From positions 5,537,724 to 5,601,723 of the forward strand of contig NC_092366.1 of assembly GCF_030848805.1 (NCBI RefSeq): a DNA stretch of 64,000 bases. The letters run 5' to 3'. The notes under the pieces are model-generated. The model saw nothing but the letters and a program-made list of their open reading frames with translations. It did no database searches and was not told the origin of the DNA. This document shows positions 12,795 through 23,000 of this stretch, in pieces. The DNA comes from Temnothorax longispinosus (lineage: Eukaryota > Arthropoda > Insecta > Hymenoptera > Formicidae). Position numbers and translations under genes: made by a program. How positions within the stretch are numbered: the first letter of the stretch is position 1; the number at the start of each line of letters is the position of its first letter.

Positions 12795-13084
12795 TGTCCA
12801 TTTTCATCCACGCAGGTTAATTTTAATCTTGGTTTAATTTACCTTTCATCTTCTCCTAGTTCTAAGAGTTTAGTATGTTTATTTCTATCGATATATAGAT
12901 TAACTTTAATCTCGGTTTATCTTACCTTTTATCTTTTCTTAGTTGTAAGAATTAAGAAAAAGATAAAAAGGTAAGTTAAACCGAGATTAACGTTAATCTA
13001 CACTGATAAGAAATGAACATTGGAAAAAGATAGAAAGTAAGTTAAACCTAGATTAAAGTTAACCTACATTGGTAGAAATGAACA
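12795..13084. mobile_element. MITE with terminal inverted repeats and TAA duplication, split by a second copy
   Basis: The outer arms pair: the left begins TGTCCATTTTCATCCACGCA and the right end is its diverged complement, with TAA at 12792-12794 and 13085-13087. A second related copy sits in the middle (12876-13019). Removing it leaves an outer element of about 146 bp, the same size as the other copies of this family in the window. A 3-bp TWA duplication is typical of PIF/Harbinger elements, so that origin is inferred. There is no coding capacity. Confidence 0.75.
12876..13019. mobile_element. Inner MITE copy inserted in a sister copy
   Basis: A 144-bp inverted-repeat element starts TGTTTATTTCTATC and ends with the complement (GATAAGAAATGAACA). 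Its arms share the AGATTAACTTTAATCTCGGT core with the surrounding copy, so it belongs to the same family. The target duplication is not clear at these boundaries (GTA against TTG), so either it has decayed or the limits are off by a few bases. Confidence 0.65.
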
Positions 13085-13985
13085 TAAGTCAGAGCTGATA
13101 TCAAATAAGGTAGAATGGCGATCGCGACCGAAGGCTCTTGCTGTACATCTTTAGGTATTTTTCTTAATGGAAGAAAGACAACTGCTGGCTAATCTCTTCG
13201 TGTAAATCATCCATTCTGCCTCGTTGAATATCCTTGTTGAAATTTAAAACGCTCGTTTTCAGAAAAAGCGCGCTATATATAGAGATTCTTCGTGTACACG
13301 TTTACATAAATTTCTTTCCCACGTCTTTCCGGCGAACCGTTTGAACTTTCATTCGTCCGATAAGCTCGCGATGGCTCGAAATAAAATACGCGACTTCCAT
13401 CGCGAAAGCACGACGTAAAAAGGAAACAACTTTACCCCCATCCGTCGCGCAGCGCACTGTTTTCTCGTAACAGTCGTCCTTAAAAAGTTTTATTACGCGT
13501 TTTATCGCGGAAATTTACTCGTTCTTCATCTCGGTTTCTCAATGGGGTTGAAATTTATTAAACACGTCTTATCGTTAGCAAAACTGCGAGTTATCGCAAC
13601 GAGACTTCTAAAGAGTCGATCGATCCAGAACTCTCTCAGCTTTGAAACAATTTTGCAAAACGCGAATTTCGCAAAAATTTTTACGATAGATTATTCCGTC
13701 AGCTGATCGACACATGATCCGAGGAAATTCCATGCAAACAAATTCCTGCCTTGGTAAACGAGTCGCTCAACACGTCGTCCGCCTAATGAATTTTGTATGT
13801 TTTGCCGCGTATGTCGCAATAAATTTCTTATTAAGCATGTACGATGATAAAGTACTAGTGTAACACGATTAAATAAGACCGTATTCTCGGGATTAGCGCG
13901 TCATCAAACAGCGCACGCTTTACTTTTCACTCATTGCTATCTAGCTATTTGTGTCGTTCTAAATTTTATATTAGATAGCGTCTGT

Positions 13986-14050
13986 CTTTTTATAAGGCAT
14001 CAATTTTTTTATAAGTATACCTTTTTATAAGGCATTTTTCTTTTTATAAG
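13986..14050. repeat. Short tandem repeat of CTTTTTATAAGGCAT-like units
   Basis: Four imperfect units sharing CTTTTTATAAG lie in a row. This is a small minisatellite with no associated gene. Confidence 0.6.
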
Positions 14051-14622
14051 CGTTTAAAAAGAGTTCAATAATGCCGGCTAACCGCGGCAGTCAATGCGCA
14101 ATTTTAAAATAAACTTCGCAAAAATATACGAAAGAATTATACGTTCTACGAGGATAAATTTCGACGAATATGCTCATTATCTCATTTTCCAACGATACAC
14201 GCAATTTCATAAATATATGAAAGATCGCATTTTGTATGAAAAAAAAGAGACGAAGTCGGTGCAATGTCGACAACTGCGACCGTTGACTTTCGCGCGTGAC
14301 TTTTCCATGATCTCGCGTGCGCCGATACTTCCGTAAAGATATCGATTTCCTCGGGGATGTAGGGTCTTCCCCTCGGCGAGAGAGCCGTAATACATATTGC
14401 CGACTGCAATTACCAGCCAAATTGTTACAGGCAAACTCGAAGAGTGTAGCTTGTTATTAGTCACGCGACAAGAAAACGCGCGTACGAGTAAAACGAACGG
14501 AGCTTCGCTTTCGTGCGAGAATCATGCAAATCCGCGAGCGGGATCGTCGCCGGGCGCGTCGCCACGCCAGAGGAAACGTCACCTCGACGAGTCAATTAAT
14601 TTTCTATCGATTCGCAGACTTA

Positions 14623-15270
14623 TGCCCGTTTTCACCAACGTCGTTTAACTTTAAGGGGATCCTGGAGTCACACGGCAATTACCGATTCGACATTTCAGTT
14701 GGACCAATTTTCTTCGAATTCGCTTTACAGAATAGTACGTACAGAAATCATGTGCGGTATAGTAAGTTTAAGACTAAAAACTTAAGAAAAATATATTTAA
14801 TACTAGTTGGTGTTTCACCTTTTGTACCTAGAGCTGTCACTTCAAGGAAACGTTCGCTTATATATTATACAAATTATATAGCTTACGTGTACAAATCGAA
14901 AATGTCCCGCACCTCGGACTAGATCAAAGAACAGCGCGGCACCATTGAAACTAAGATTGAAAGCCCAATAAGAAAGATTTTTCATCCAACTGATTTTATG
15001 TGTGCACACACACGCAGTGTACATGGCGTTGCAATCTGACAAGGACAGATATATCGCAAATATCTCGTTAGATAAGAACAGATATAGACCGGAACATGGA
15101 AAACGGTCAAAATTATCGACCCCGTCGGAGTTCGGCCGTCACTCCAGGATCCCCTAACTAAACCTTAGTTTGACTCACTCTTTTGTCTCTTTCTAACAGT
15201 CCCCTTTTGAAAGAGACGAAAAGTGAGTTGAACTAAGGTTAAAGTTAAACGACGTTGGTGAAAACGGGCA
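14623..15270. mobile_element. MITE of the 12.8-kb family, interrupted by a 500-bp element
   Basis: The ends TGCCCGTTTTCACCAACGTC and complement are inverted repeats continuing through TTTAACTTTAA, flanked by TTA at 14620-14622 and 15271-15273. The arms match those of the 12795-13084 element with scattered differences, so this is the same family. Taking out the 500-bp insertion and its 3-bp duplication leaves 145 bp, the family length. It has no coding capacity of its own. Confidence 0.8.
14655..15154. mobile_element. 500-bp DNA transposon nested in a MITE
   Basis: This element begins GGGGATCCTGGAGTCAC and ends with the complement (GTCACTCCAGGATCCCC), 17 bp of terminal inverted repeat, flanked by TAA at 14652-14654 and 15155-15157. 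The host MITE's left and right arms resume on each side, so the insertion is unambiguous. The TWA duplication and GG tip suggest PIF/Harbinger. The interior contains only short frames without a recognisable transposase, so it is non-autonomous. Confidence 0.8.
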
Positions 15271-15273
15271 TTA

Positions 15274-15412
15274 GGCCCATATTCTCAACTCTCTTTTATC
15301 GATAAAAGCGCGCATTTATTTGTGAAATGCTATAGTTCGTGTTACATATACTATAGCATCTCAGAAATAAAAGCGCGCTTTTATCGCTGAAAGAGAGTTG
15401 AGAATATGGGCC
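15274..15412. mobile_element. Hairpin MITE abutting the previous element
   Basis: A 139-bp sequence folds on itself over nearly its whole length: GGCCCATATTCTCAACTCTC at the left matches the complement of the right end, and the stem continues through GATAAAAGCGCGC. TTA flanks it at 15271-15273 and 15413-15415. The left TTA is also the right-hand duplication of the 14623-15270 MITE, so this element landed exactly on that site. It is a different family from its neighbour and is probably PIF/Harbinger-derived. Confidence 0.85.
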
Positions 15413-16161
15413 TTACCAGCAGTCTCCTCGGCGCGCAAAAATTTCGAGAATCTCGAAGCGCACACGCGGTATAGAGGAAAAAAACAAAAAAAAAACGTAA
15501 ATTTTTTAATTTATAAGTAAATATATAAAAATATAAGAAGTAATTAAAAGAAAATGATAACGTACAAAGATTATACAAAATCCCTCTAAACGGAAAATGT
15601 GAAATATAGAAGTATCAAAAAACCAAAAATTCAATAGGATTAGCAGCTTAAATACCATACGAAAAAAAAACGTGAATTTCGTCAAGGAATACAAATCGCT
15701 GTCGTCGATGCGGGCCCGCTGTATTTAAAAGACCGTACTTTTTTTCCACGTTGCATACACGTGTGTTGCGTACACGATCGCTGCGTGCCCCCTGAAGAAA
15801 GGGGTTCCCACGACAAAATAAATCTCCTCGCTCACGCCATCACTCCCGTGACTCGTCACCCTTCTGCGACCGTTACCGGGAGTGTATCCGCTAAAGATTT
15901 CCAATTGTGTTTACGGTCGTTCCGCGTACTCTCTCAAAGTGACTCCCCCACGCTCGTCCCGACTCCCCCTTAATTCGCGCGCGCACATACGCACATACGC
16001 ACATTTGCTTGGCGCGACCGTGAATACGGTTACGCGTTTCGGTCAGTCGTGCGCGTGTATGCGCACGGATAATGAACGCGCGTGTGCGCGATGAAAAGCG
16101 CACGACGGTCTGCGGCTTGCGGCCGCCTCGAACGCGGCGCGGATATGTCGATCCCTATGGA

Positions 16162-16165
<4 letters not shown>

Positions 16166-16211
<46 letters not shown>
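16166..16211. repeat. (CT)n microsatellite, 46 bp
   Basis: An uninterrupted CT dinucleotide run. Ser/Leu or Arg/Glu frames over it are artefacts. Confidence 0.95.
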
Positions 16212-16213
<2 letters not shown>

Positions 16214-16770
16214 ATCGGGTGACCACATTCTCGCAAATTGCGAGGCCGATAAGTCGACGACGGGCCGGATCGCGCAGATTAGCGGATCGTTTGTCCGGTC
16301 CCGGATGCGCGATGACCGACCGCGAACTCCGTCGACACGAATCCGGCTTCTCTGTCTATCGAGCATAAACATCGCAAACATATGTATATCGCGATAATGC
16401 CGAAACACTACACGCCGAGACAAGCGCGATGATCTCGAAATCCATTTGCGAGCGTCGCCTAGGCCGTTCGTCATCGCGCAACTTTTGCATGGGATTTAAA
16501 AATTTCATGCGAATCCATTTCGCGTTGCGTAAACGGATATGCAAAATGCATGGTATATATGCGCGTTTTATGGGACGGAATTAATTTTCTACGCGTAAAC
16601 ACAGTCAATTGTAGCCGAACGGTATAGTTAGCCTCTCGTGGCTGAAATTCTGCGCGCGAATCGCGACGATAAATCGCGCTTGGAAAGCGGCGCATCCGAT
16701 ACATCGGAATACTTGCCAATAAACCGCGCGCGCTTATTTATATTTTCTTAGCGACGTTTTCCTTGGCGCG

Positions 16771-17036
16771 TCAACGTTTACTTCGTTATCGTCTTACGAG
16801 CCGCATTTTTACGAGCCGCATTTTAAATTGTATCATTACGTAATTTCTCGGAATAATCCCAAACAGCTTCTGCCACGAACTCCGTGACTAACTTACACAG
16901 TTAGATTTTTTATATACGCGGAACAAAGTGGAAAACAAATATGATTAAATCCCTTTTTCAACTTCGTTTATTTCGTTGTCGTCTTACGAACCGCGTTTGA
17001 ATATATCATCGCGTAATTTTTATCTCACGGAATATT
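16771..17036. repeat. Diverged direct duplication
   Basis: The segment around 16771-16855 and the segment around 16960-17036 share the order TTCGTTRTCGTCTTACGA, CCGC, a TATCAT stretch, CGTAATTT and CGGAATA. The first copy has an internal repeat of TTACGAGCCGCATTT. They appear to be old duplicates about 190 bp apart, with no coding content. Confidence 0.55.
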
Positions 17037-17715
17037 TTCGGGATATAGAGAGGTCGAACTCTGGCTGGGATGATATTTTTCGCAATAAGTTCTTTACAGT
17101 GATTTAACAAGGATGTTTATTAGCATAAAAAATTAAATTGATTATCGACTTAAGTATGTAGATTTTTCCAACTAGGAGCTGCGTTTTAAAGATCGACAAA
17201 AAATTAATGCAGTTTACTTCAGTTAAAAAAAAGTATATAAAATTCAAAAATTATATAATATTTCATTATTATATTGACGTTTTTCTCTGTAATTTATTGT
17301 ATATCATAACGGTCATGTTTCACTTAATATTTGCGAAATAATTTCAAAAGAACCGTGACTTCTTTAGCCAATTTACTTACAGTCCGACCTTTTCGAATGG
17401 AAAATAAAGGAGGAAGGTGGAAAATGGTTTTTCGAACTTCGGTTTTTACAAAAATTTCAATATCTCTGATTCCATTATCCCGCCTCGGAGCGAAACACGA
17501 TGCAACACAACATCGCGGCCGCCGTATCCCGTCGATTTCTATTCATGATCGATCACGCCGGCGAGGAAGACATACATCTCGCGACGAGATGCGCAGGAAA
17601 ACGCATCGGTGCAATAGCCGACGTCGCTCTCGCTCTCATCTCGTCGCTCGCTCGCTCGCTCGCGGGAGCGGCGGCGGAGAGAGCAGAGTATTGGAATTTC
17701 GAAAAGCCGGGGCTG

Positions 17716-17737
17716 GCGTACGTATACATACGTACGC
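17716..17737. repeat. Perfect 10-bp inverted repeat with 2-nt spacer
   Basis: Arms GCGTACGTAT and ATACGTACGC are separated by AC. The block is an alternating purine-pyrimidine tract continuing into GTGTGCATACGTGTGTG, so it could be cruciform- or Z-forming; function is unknown. Confidence 0.6.
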
Positions 17738-18669
17738 GTGTGCATACGTGTGTGCTCAGGTAGACAGCCCTGATTTAGAGCATCCCCCGGTTGGCGGGCG
17801 TTTAACCGAATCGAGGATTCATCTCTTCCTCAAAGCAACGCGGCGGCGGACGCGATGCATGAACGGTGTGTAATATGATGAGCGCCACACGAGCGATGTG
17901 TGTACGTAAGCGCGAGCTTTATATACACAACCGTACACAACCGTGTCCGCACGCTCGCGCGCGCCTCTCTCTCTCCCTCCGTCCCCGCTTCCTCCCTCCC
18001 CCCGCGCTTCACCCACCATTCCCCTCCCGGTCCCTCACCCTACGTCGCTCGCGGCGGTTACACCCACGCCGAGCTCTCTACTTACGTTGCCGGTTGACTC
18101 GTGTTGTCCGGCGCTCTCCGCCACTTTGACTCGCGCCGTCTCTGTCGCCGGCACACGCACGTGTATATCACGTATGTACGCGCGCGCACGCACACATAGC
18201 TACCCCCGCAGTCCGACATTCGGCATTCCCGCTATATACCATCGGCCTGCGGGATTGCGAGGGCGCGGGCGAGCGAGCGAAAGAGGGAGAGCGAGACGAC
18301 CGAGGGACCGACCGACCGGAGAGAGCGAAAGATTAAGAAACGCCGTCGGCGCGACGGAGAGGCAGCGACAAACGGAGAACTCGAGGTATATCCGTAGCAC
18401 GAGAACGCGAGGAGAGGAGGATATCGCGCGCGAGAGAGCGAGAGCGACGAGCAGCGAAAAGCAGGGGTGTCGCTAAAGAGTTTTCGAAACTTGTCGCGCG
18501 CGCGCTGCGCGACGACGAATACATTAATGCGCCGTTGATCCCCCGCGCTGATTGAAAATCGCCGGTACAAATGGAAAATCGCGATCTCGAGGCGAGCGAA
18601 CAATTATCACGTCAGATTTAAGAGATGTACCTGTAACGTGGCCACCAATTTAAATCGAGGGGAATTAAA

Positions 18670-18800
18670 GGCCCGGGCACATAGAAAAACTTAAGCAGTA
18701 AGCAAATCGGCCAATCACAGTCAAGAACTCAAGACACAAGCGGTAGCGAATCAAAACCGTCGATTTCGTTGCTGCTTAAGTTTTTCCATGTGCTCGGGCC
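18670..18800. mobile_element. MITE with about 31-bp terminal inverted repeats
   Basis: The left end GGCCCGGGCACATAGAAAAA and the complement of the right end agree over about 31 bp (CTTAAGCAG included) with two or three mismatches. The GGCCC tips resemble the 15274-15412 element. The right flank is TAA and the left is TAAA, so a TWA duplication is likely but one base is ambiguous. It lies just upstream of the GC-rich probable groucho first exon. Confidence 0.75.
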
Positions 18801-19506
18801 TAAGGTTTATTAGCGTGGTGTGTTCCGACTAAAGTTTCAAGTTTCGCGCTTTTGTCAAAATCATCCCGGGATAAAAACGATTCAACACGACCGCCGCGAG
18901 TGTCGATGAAATATACGAAAGATACATTCCGAGATTTGACGGACATCGTTCGACATTCGCGAACGCGAGATTTACGAACGGGTCGAGAGTAAGTATGTAC
19001 TCCGTGCGAGATACAAAACGCGGAAGAAGAGGAGAGGACGTGCGCTCGGTGACGGGGACGGCCGCGGGTCGCCGCGCCGCGAGCGGTGGATTGAATCTTT
19101 TTCAACGGCTCCTCGGGAAGAGGGCCGGAGCCCGACGGGGAAAGGGAGATACAGATTCTCTTCTTCGTAACCCACAAACTCTCCGGGAGAGAGACGGCGC
19201 GGCGGAGCGGCTCTCTCGCCCCCGTCAGTCGACGCCCTTGACTCGCGCGCGGGGTGGCGGAAGGGGGAGAGGAGAACGCGGCGCTGCGGTGGGGGCAGGA
19301 CAGCTTGCGGTGGAAGCGAGACGGAGCGTAGCTGCCACTGCCGTTCTCGGCCCGTGTGTATGTGTGTGTATATATGCGTGTGCGTGTATGTTCGTGCGCG
19401 CTCGCTCTCTCATTGATGCGTCGGTGTGGGCCCGCCGCCGCGGCGGTCGGGTTGGTCGTCGCTCATCGGTGTGTCGCGACGCGGGTTGGCGCGGAGTAGC
19501 GCGGGG

Positions 19507-19547
19507 TGGCGGCAGCGGCAGCGGCGGCGGTGGCGGCGGCGGCGGCA
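19507..19547. repeat. GGC/AGC trinucleotide run
   Basis: Imperfect GGC repeats with AGC interruptions in the GC-rich block. Confidence 0.85.
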
Positions 19548-20010
19548 AGCGGCGTTCACACGTTCCCGTCATCCACTTCGGTTCGGTACTACCCGGCTCG
19601 CAGTCGCAGTCGAGCGTCGTACGTTGCGCGGTGCGGTCGCGACGCGTTCGCCCGCCTCCGGTGATCTGTGACTCCCGGTGTCGCGCGCGGCTCTGTCCAC
19701 ACACATATACACACGTTCTCGACGTGAACCTGTGTGCCGGCGGCTTCCCCGTGCACGCGTCTTCCCTACGAGAGTGTCAGTGCGAGACGGAGCGAGCGAG
19801 CGGGAAGGAGGGGGGGAGTAACACGCGAGTAGAGGAAAAAGAGAGTGTGCGGGCAGGAAACGCCAAGTGCTTTTTCGCCGCAGTGCCCAAGACGGATTAA
19901 GGACGGAGGCCGCGGAGGTTCCCGAACGGATCTCGAGAGCCCGACGATCGGTTCTACGATCGATTCCGGGGATCGCGAGTCGCGACCAACTTCCGACGGA
20001 TCCTATCGAG

Positions 20011-23000
20011 GTATGTACAGTATATCTCGTGCGTGGCGGTTAAACGCCGATTCCTTTGAATCTTGCAACTTTTCGGAGTATTCCGGAGGCGTGGCGCGAG
20101 AAACTCGCGTTAGAAGCGGCGGCCGTGCGCCAAGTTCACGCAGCTCCGGTTGCGATAGTTAGCGGCGCGCGAAGTCACGTGTCCTCGTTAGTTATGCGGC
20201 CAGCTTCGGGAGCGTGACGCGCGCCGCCTCGCGCGAAATATCGACGAAGCGTGGGTAATAGAACGCGATAGACGACGATTGTTACTTTCGCGGATGCAAG
20301 AATAAAAGAGGATATATGTTCTCTCCCTTTTTTTTCTTTTCCCTTCTTCTCGTTCCGTGCCGATCGCGCGACGCGTCGCGTTAAGGCTATCTCGTTAATC
20401 TCCCCGTTCTCGAGAGCCCCGCCGGTTTGAAGGCGGAGGGGGGGGGTAGGGGGGAGGGGGCTAATAATTACGGCGCCTCGACTCGTCCTTCGCGAAACGA
20501 GGGAAGGATCGGGCGCGCGGGCGAGTCATCCGCAAAAACTAATCCCTTCCTCCCCACCGATCAAGGCTTAATTCCCGCCGCTCCGCTTCTTGATCGATAA
20601 GGCGCGCGCGTTCCTCTTCCGAGAAAACGTTGCGCCGAGCCGAACTCGGGCTCGTTAATCGAGTTTCAAACAACAGACCCCGGAGTCCGCTCCGAATCTT
20701 TGCTCCTCGCGTTTACCAACCCTTCCCCTCGCCTCGCTCCGCCGCGCCGCACTGGTGTCTATCGCGCTCTATCGTGACGTGCTTAACGGATTATTGGGAT
20801 ATATACGAAAACGTTTAACGTTGTAAGCGCGAAAATGAGCGTCGCGACGATACGAGCGCGTTCACGGAAATCCGGACGACGACGCTCTAACGAAGATCAA
20901 ATTTTTTTTTAGTGTTTCATCGCGAGATGTTTAATAGATTGTTGGAGGTATAACCTGGTCTCTATTACGATATCGAATTTATCGTAACATAATCCTAATT
21001 AATGCCTTAGATCATCCAGAAACGGGCAAACTTCGACGGGTGGTCTTTAGTCAGTTAATTCTAATTGTAAGATCGGAAAATTGATACCACCTCTTCTCGT
21101 AATTTCTCAATTTTTTATAATTAAATATATATATATTTAATTCTCAACGCTGATATCTAATACAATTAATTTAGTCATTTGATGATATTCGAAACCCGGA
21201 AGTCGATTTTGTCCATATTAAGGAAAGCAACTGTCGACAGTGATATTATTATTATTTTTTAATTTACTATTATAATTAAATATATATGTGATTGATATTA
21301 TTAATCACTCAACATATTTCAATTTTTATTTTAGACATGTGCTTACAGAACGAACATCGAAAAGTTTCGAGTTTCGATTAACGACGCAATTGTGTTTACT
21401 GATCGAAGAACCACGAGTTTAACGCGCGACGGTATAACAAGTGCCTTTAAATCTTTCAACGCGACGATACGACTTCCGGGTTCGGAACATTATCAAGCGA
21501 CTAAATTAATTGTACCGGCGCTTGCGTTATTGCTAAGAGACGATGAGGATAATCGAAAAGTGGCGAGGAGGGCGAAGCGGGTTAACGATGTTAGAGGTAA
21601 TCGTCGTACACGCCTCGTAAAATCGTCGGAGACGATCGACAAGCCGCTCCTCGCTCGTCTATCTCGTTTTTTTTGTCGCGGTATGGGAGGGGGGGAATTC
21701 GCGGAACCTTGACGTATCCCGTAAATTGTGGTTCTTTTTCGCCGCGAGCTCGTGCCGCGATAGCCAACGTTGAAGTGAATTTCAGAAAGTCGTCGGAAGG
21801 TAACTCAAAAGCGGAAGGTCGGATTTTCAAGAGGTACACTTATCGGACGTTTGCCCGTTTCAAACTGATCGATAACAGTCCCGATTTAACGGCAACGTTA
21901 GACGATTGTCGAAGTCGTTTTGTGTAAACGGAGTTTTGCAATAATTGTAATTGTAAATTTGTTATTGAGACAGAATTTTATATCGACTTCCGACGGGAGT
22001 CTGGGCGGACTTTCTTACTTAATAAATTTATTGTTCAAACAAAATTTTTACACGCTCACGTTCTTGACTACTGGCCGCGCGGGCCGCTTAAGTCGCTCCT
22101 CTCGCCGTATAATTATCGTGCTTCGCGAGATAAGGCTTTTTACGATGCGTGCATTTTACCAAGTCCGCATCGTCGTCACGCCGCTAATAAAGGCACGATC
22201 GGTCGTATCGTAAGTATGCGGAATATTAGGACACCGTCGTAACGTTGCTCGGAGTTGTTCGCTTTTATCACCAGCATAATAGAGGTTTTTACTTTCGCGT
22301 CGGTCGCGAACGACCGTTCGCCGATATATAAAAGAAAATCTGCGACTTACATATAGAAATATATATATTCCCATTATCATTTATCACATGACTTATACAT
22401 ATTTTTACTCTGAATAATTGCAATTGCAATATCGTAAGAAAACAAATCATTATTTCACGTGTTATTAATTTTTTTACATTGGTACTATTTATACGTTATT
22501 TTTACGTAGTGGATTTATACGTCATATTTTCAACATTGATCTTATTATCTACAATCGTCGAATGTATTTAATTTTTATGTAAGTCAGGTCGAATTTCTCG
22601 GATCTGCGGAGAAATGGAATTTATATATCTTTGTCGCGGAACGAGACTATATCTCGCGCTCGACTATTTGGCTTACAGCTCATAACGAAATTGTGGGACT
22701 CGTAAACGGCGCGCGCGGTATCACACGCCGCGGTACTCAATAATTAAAGCGCGACGCCGGCGTGTCCGGTGTGGAGAATCCTTTAATCCGCGCGGCATTG
22801 TGCGCCTCCGCTCGGCCATGTCGCGATAACGATCGAGAAGGTAAAGAAATCACGGACGATCGCGCGGTGGTTAAGTAAGGATCGGCCGAGGGCCGCGATT
22901 ATGTGAGATTCGTGATAACTTTCTCCGTGACTCGTCCGATCCGGCTCCTTTTTCTCCGGAGCAAGCGCGCGGCAAGCGCTTTTCGAGAGAAACGCGATCC

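Larger units (their letters stand above)
12621..17499. other. Intergenic stretch dominated by small transposons
   Basis: Between the fem-1 promoter block and the next GC-rich block I see no gene. About 1.1 kb is accounted for by the MITEs listed separately; the rest is AT-rich or mixed sequence with CpG-rich patches near 13.3-13.7 kb and 15.8-16.7 kb and the CT microsatellite. An unannotated 5' exon of either gene could hide here. Confidence 0.6.
17500..20010 (+). promoter_or_regulatory. GC-rich block: probable groucho promoter and 5' untranslated exon
   Basis: The block is strongly GC- and CpG-rich and ends at a good splice donor, CGAG|GTATGT, with the intron starting at 20011. The next strong acceptor on the way to the groucho start codon is at 25206, so an untranslated first exon ending at 20010 is a natural model. 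A TCAGT initiator-like sequence lies at 19777, but no start site can be fixed by reading. A GGC/AGC run (19507-19547) and TG-rich tract (about 19355-19390) lie within. The 301-codon frame across 18995-19900 is low-complexity Arg/Gly-rich and looks like composition, not a protein. Confidence 0.45.

Noticed and set aside
18995..19900. 301-codon plus-strand frame in the GC-rich block
   Set aside because: It is Arg/Gly/Ser-rich low-complexity sequence spanning GGC and TG repeats, has no recognisable domain, and overlaps an equally long antisense frame. It is best explained by few stop codons in GC-rich DNA.
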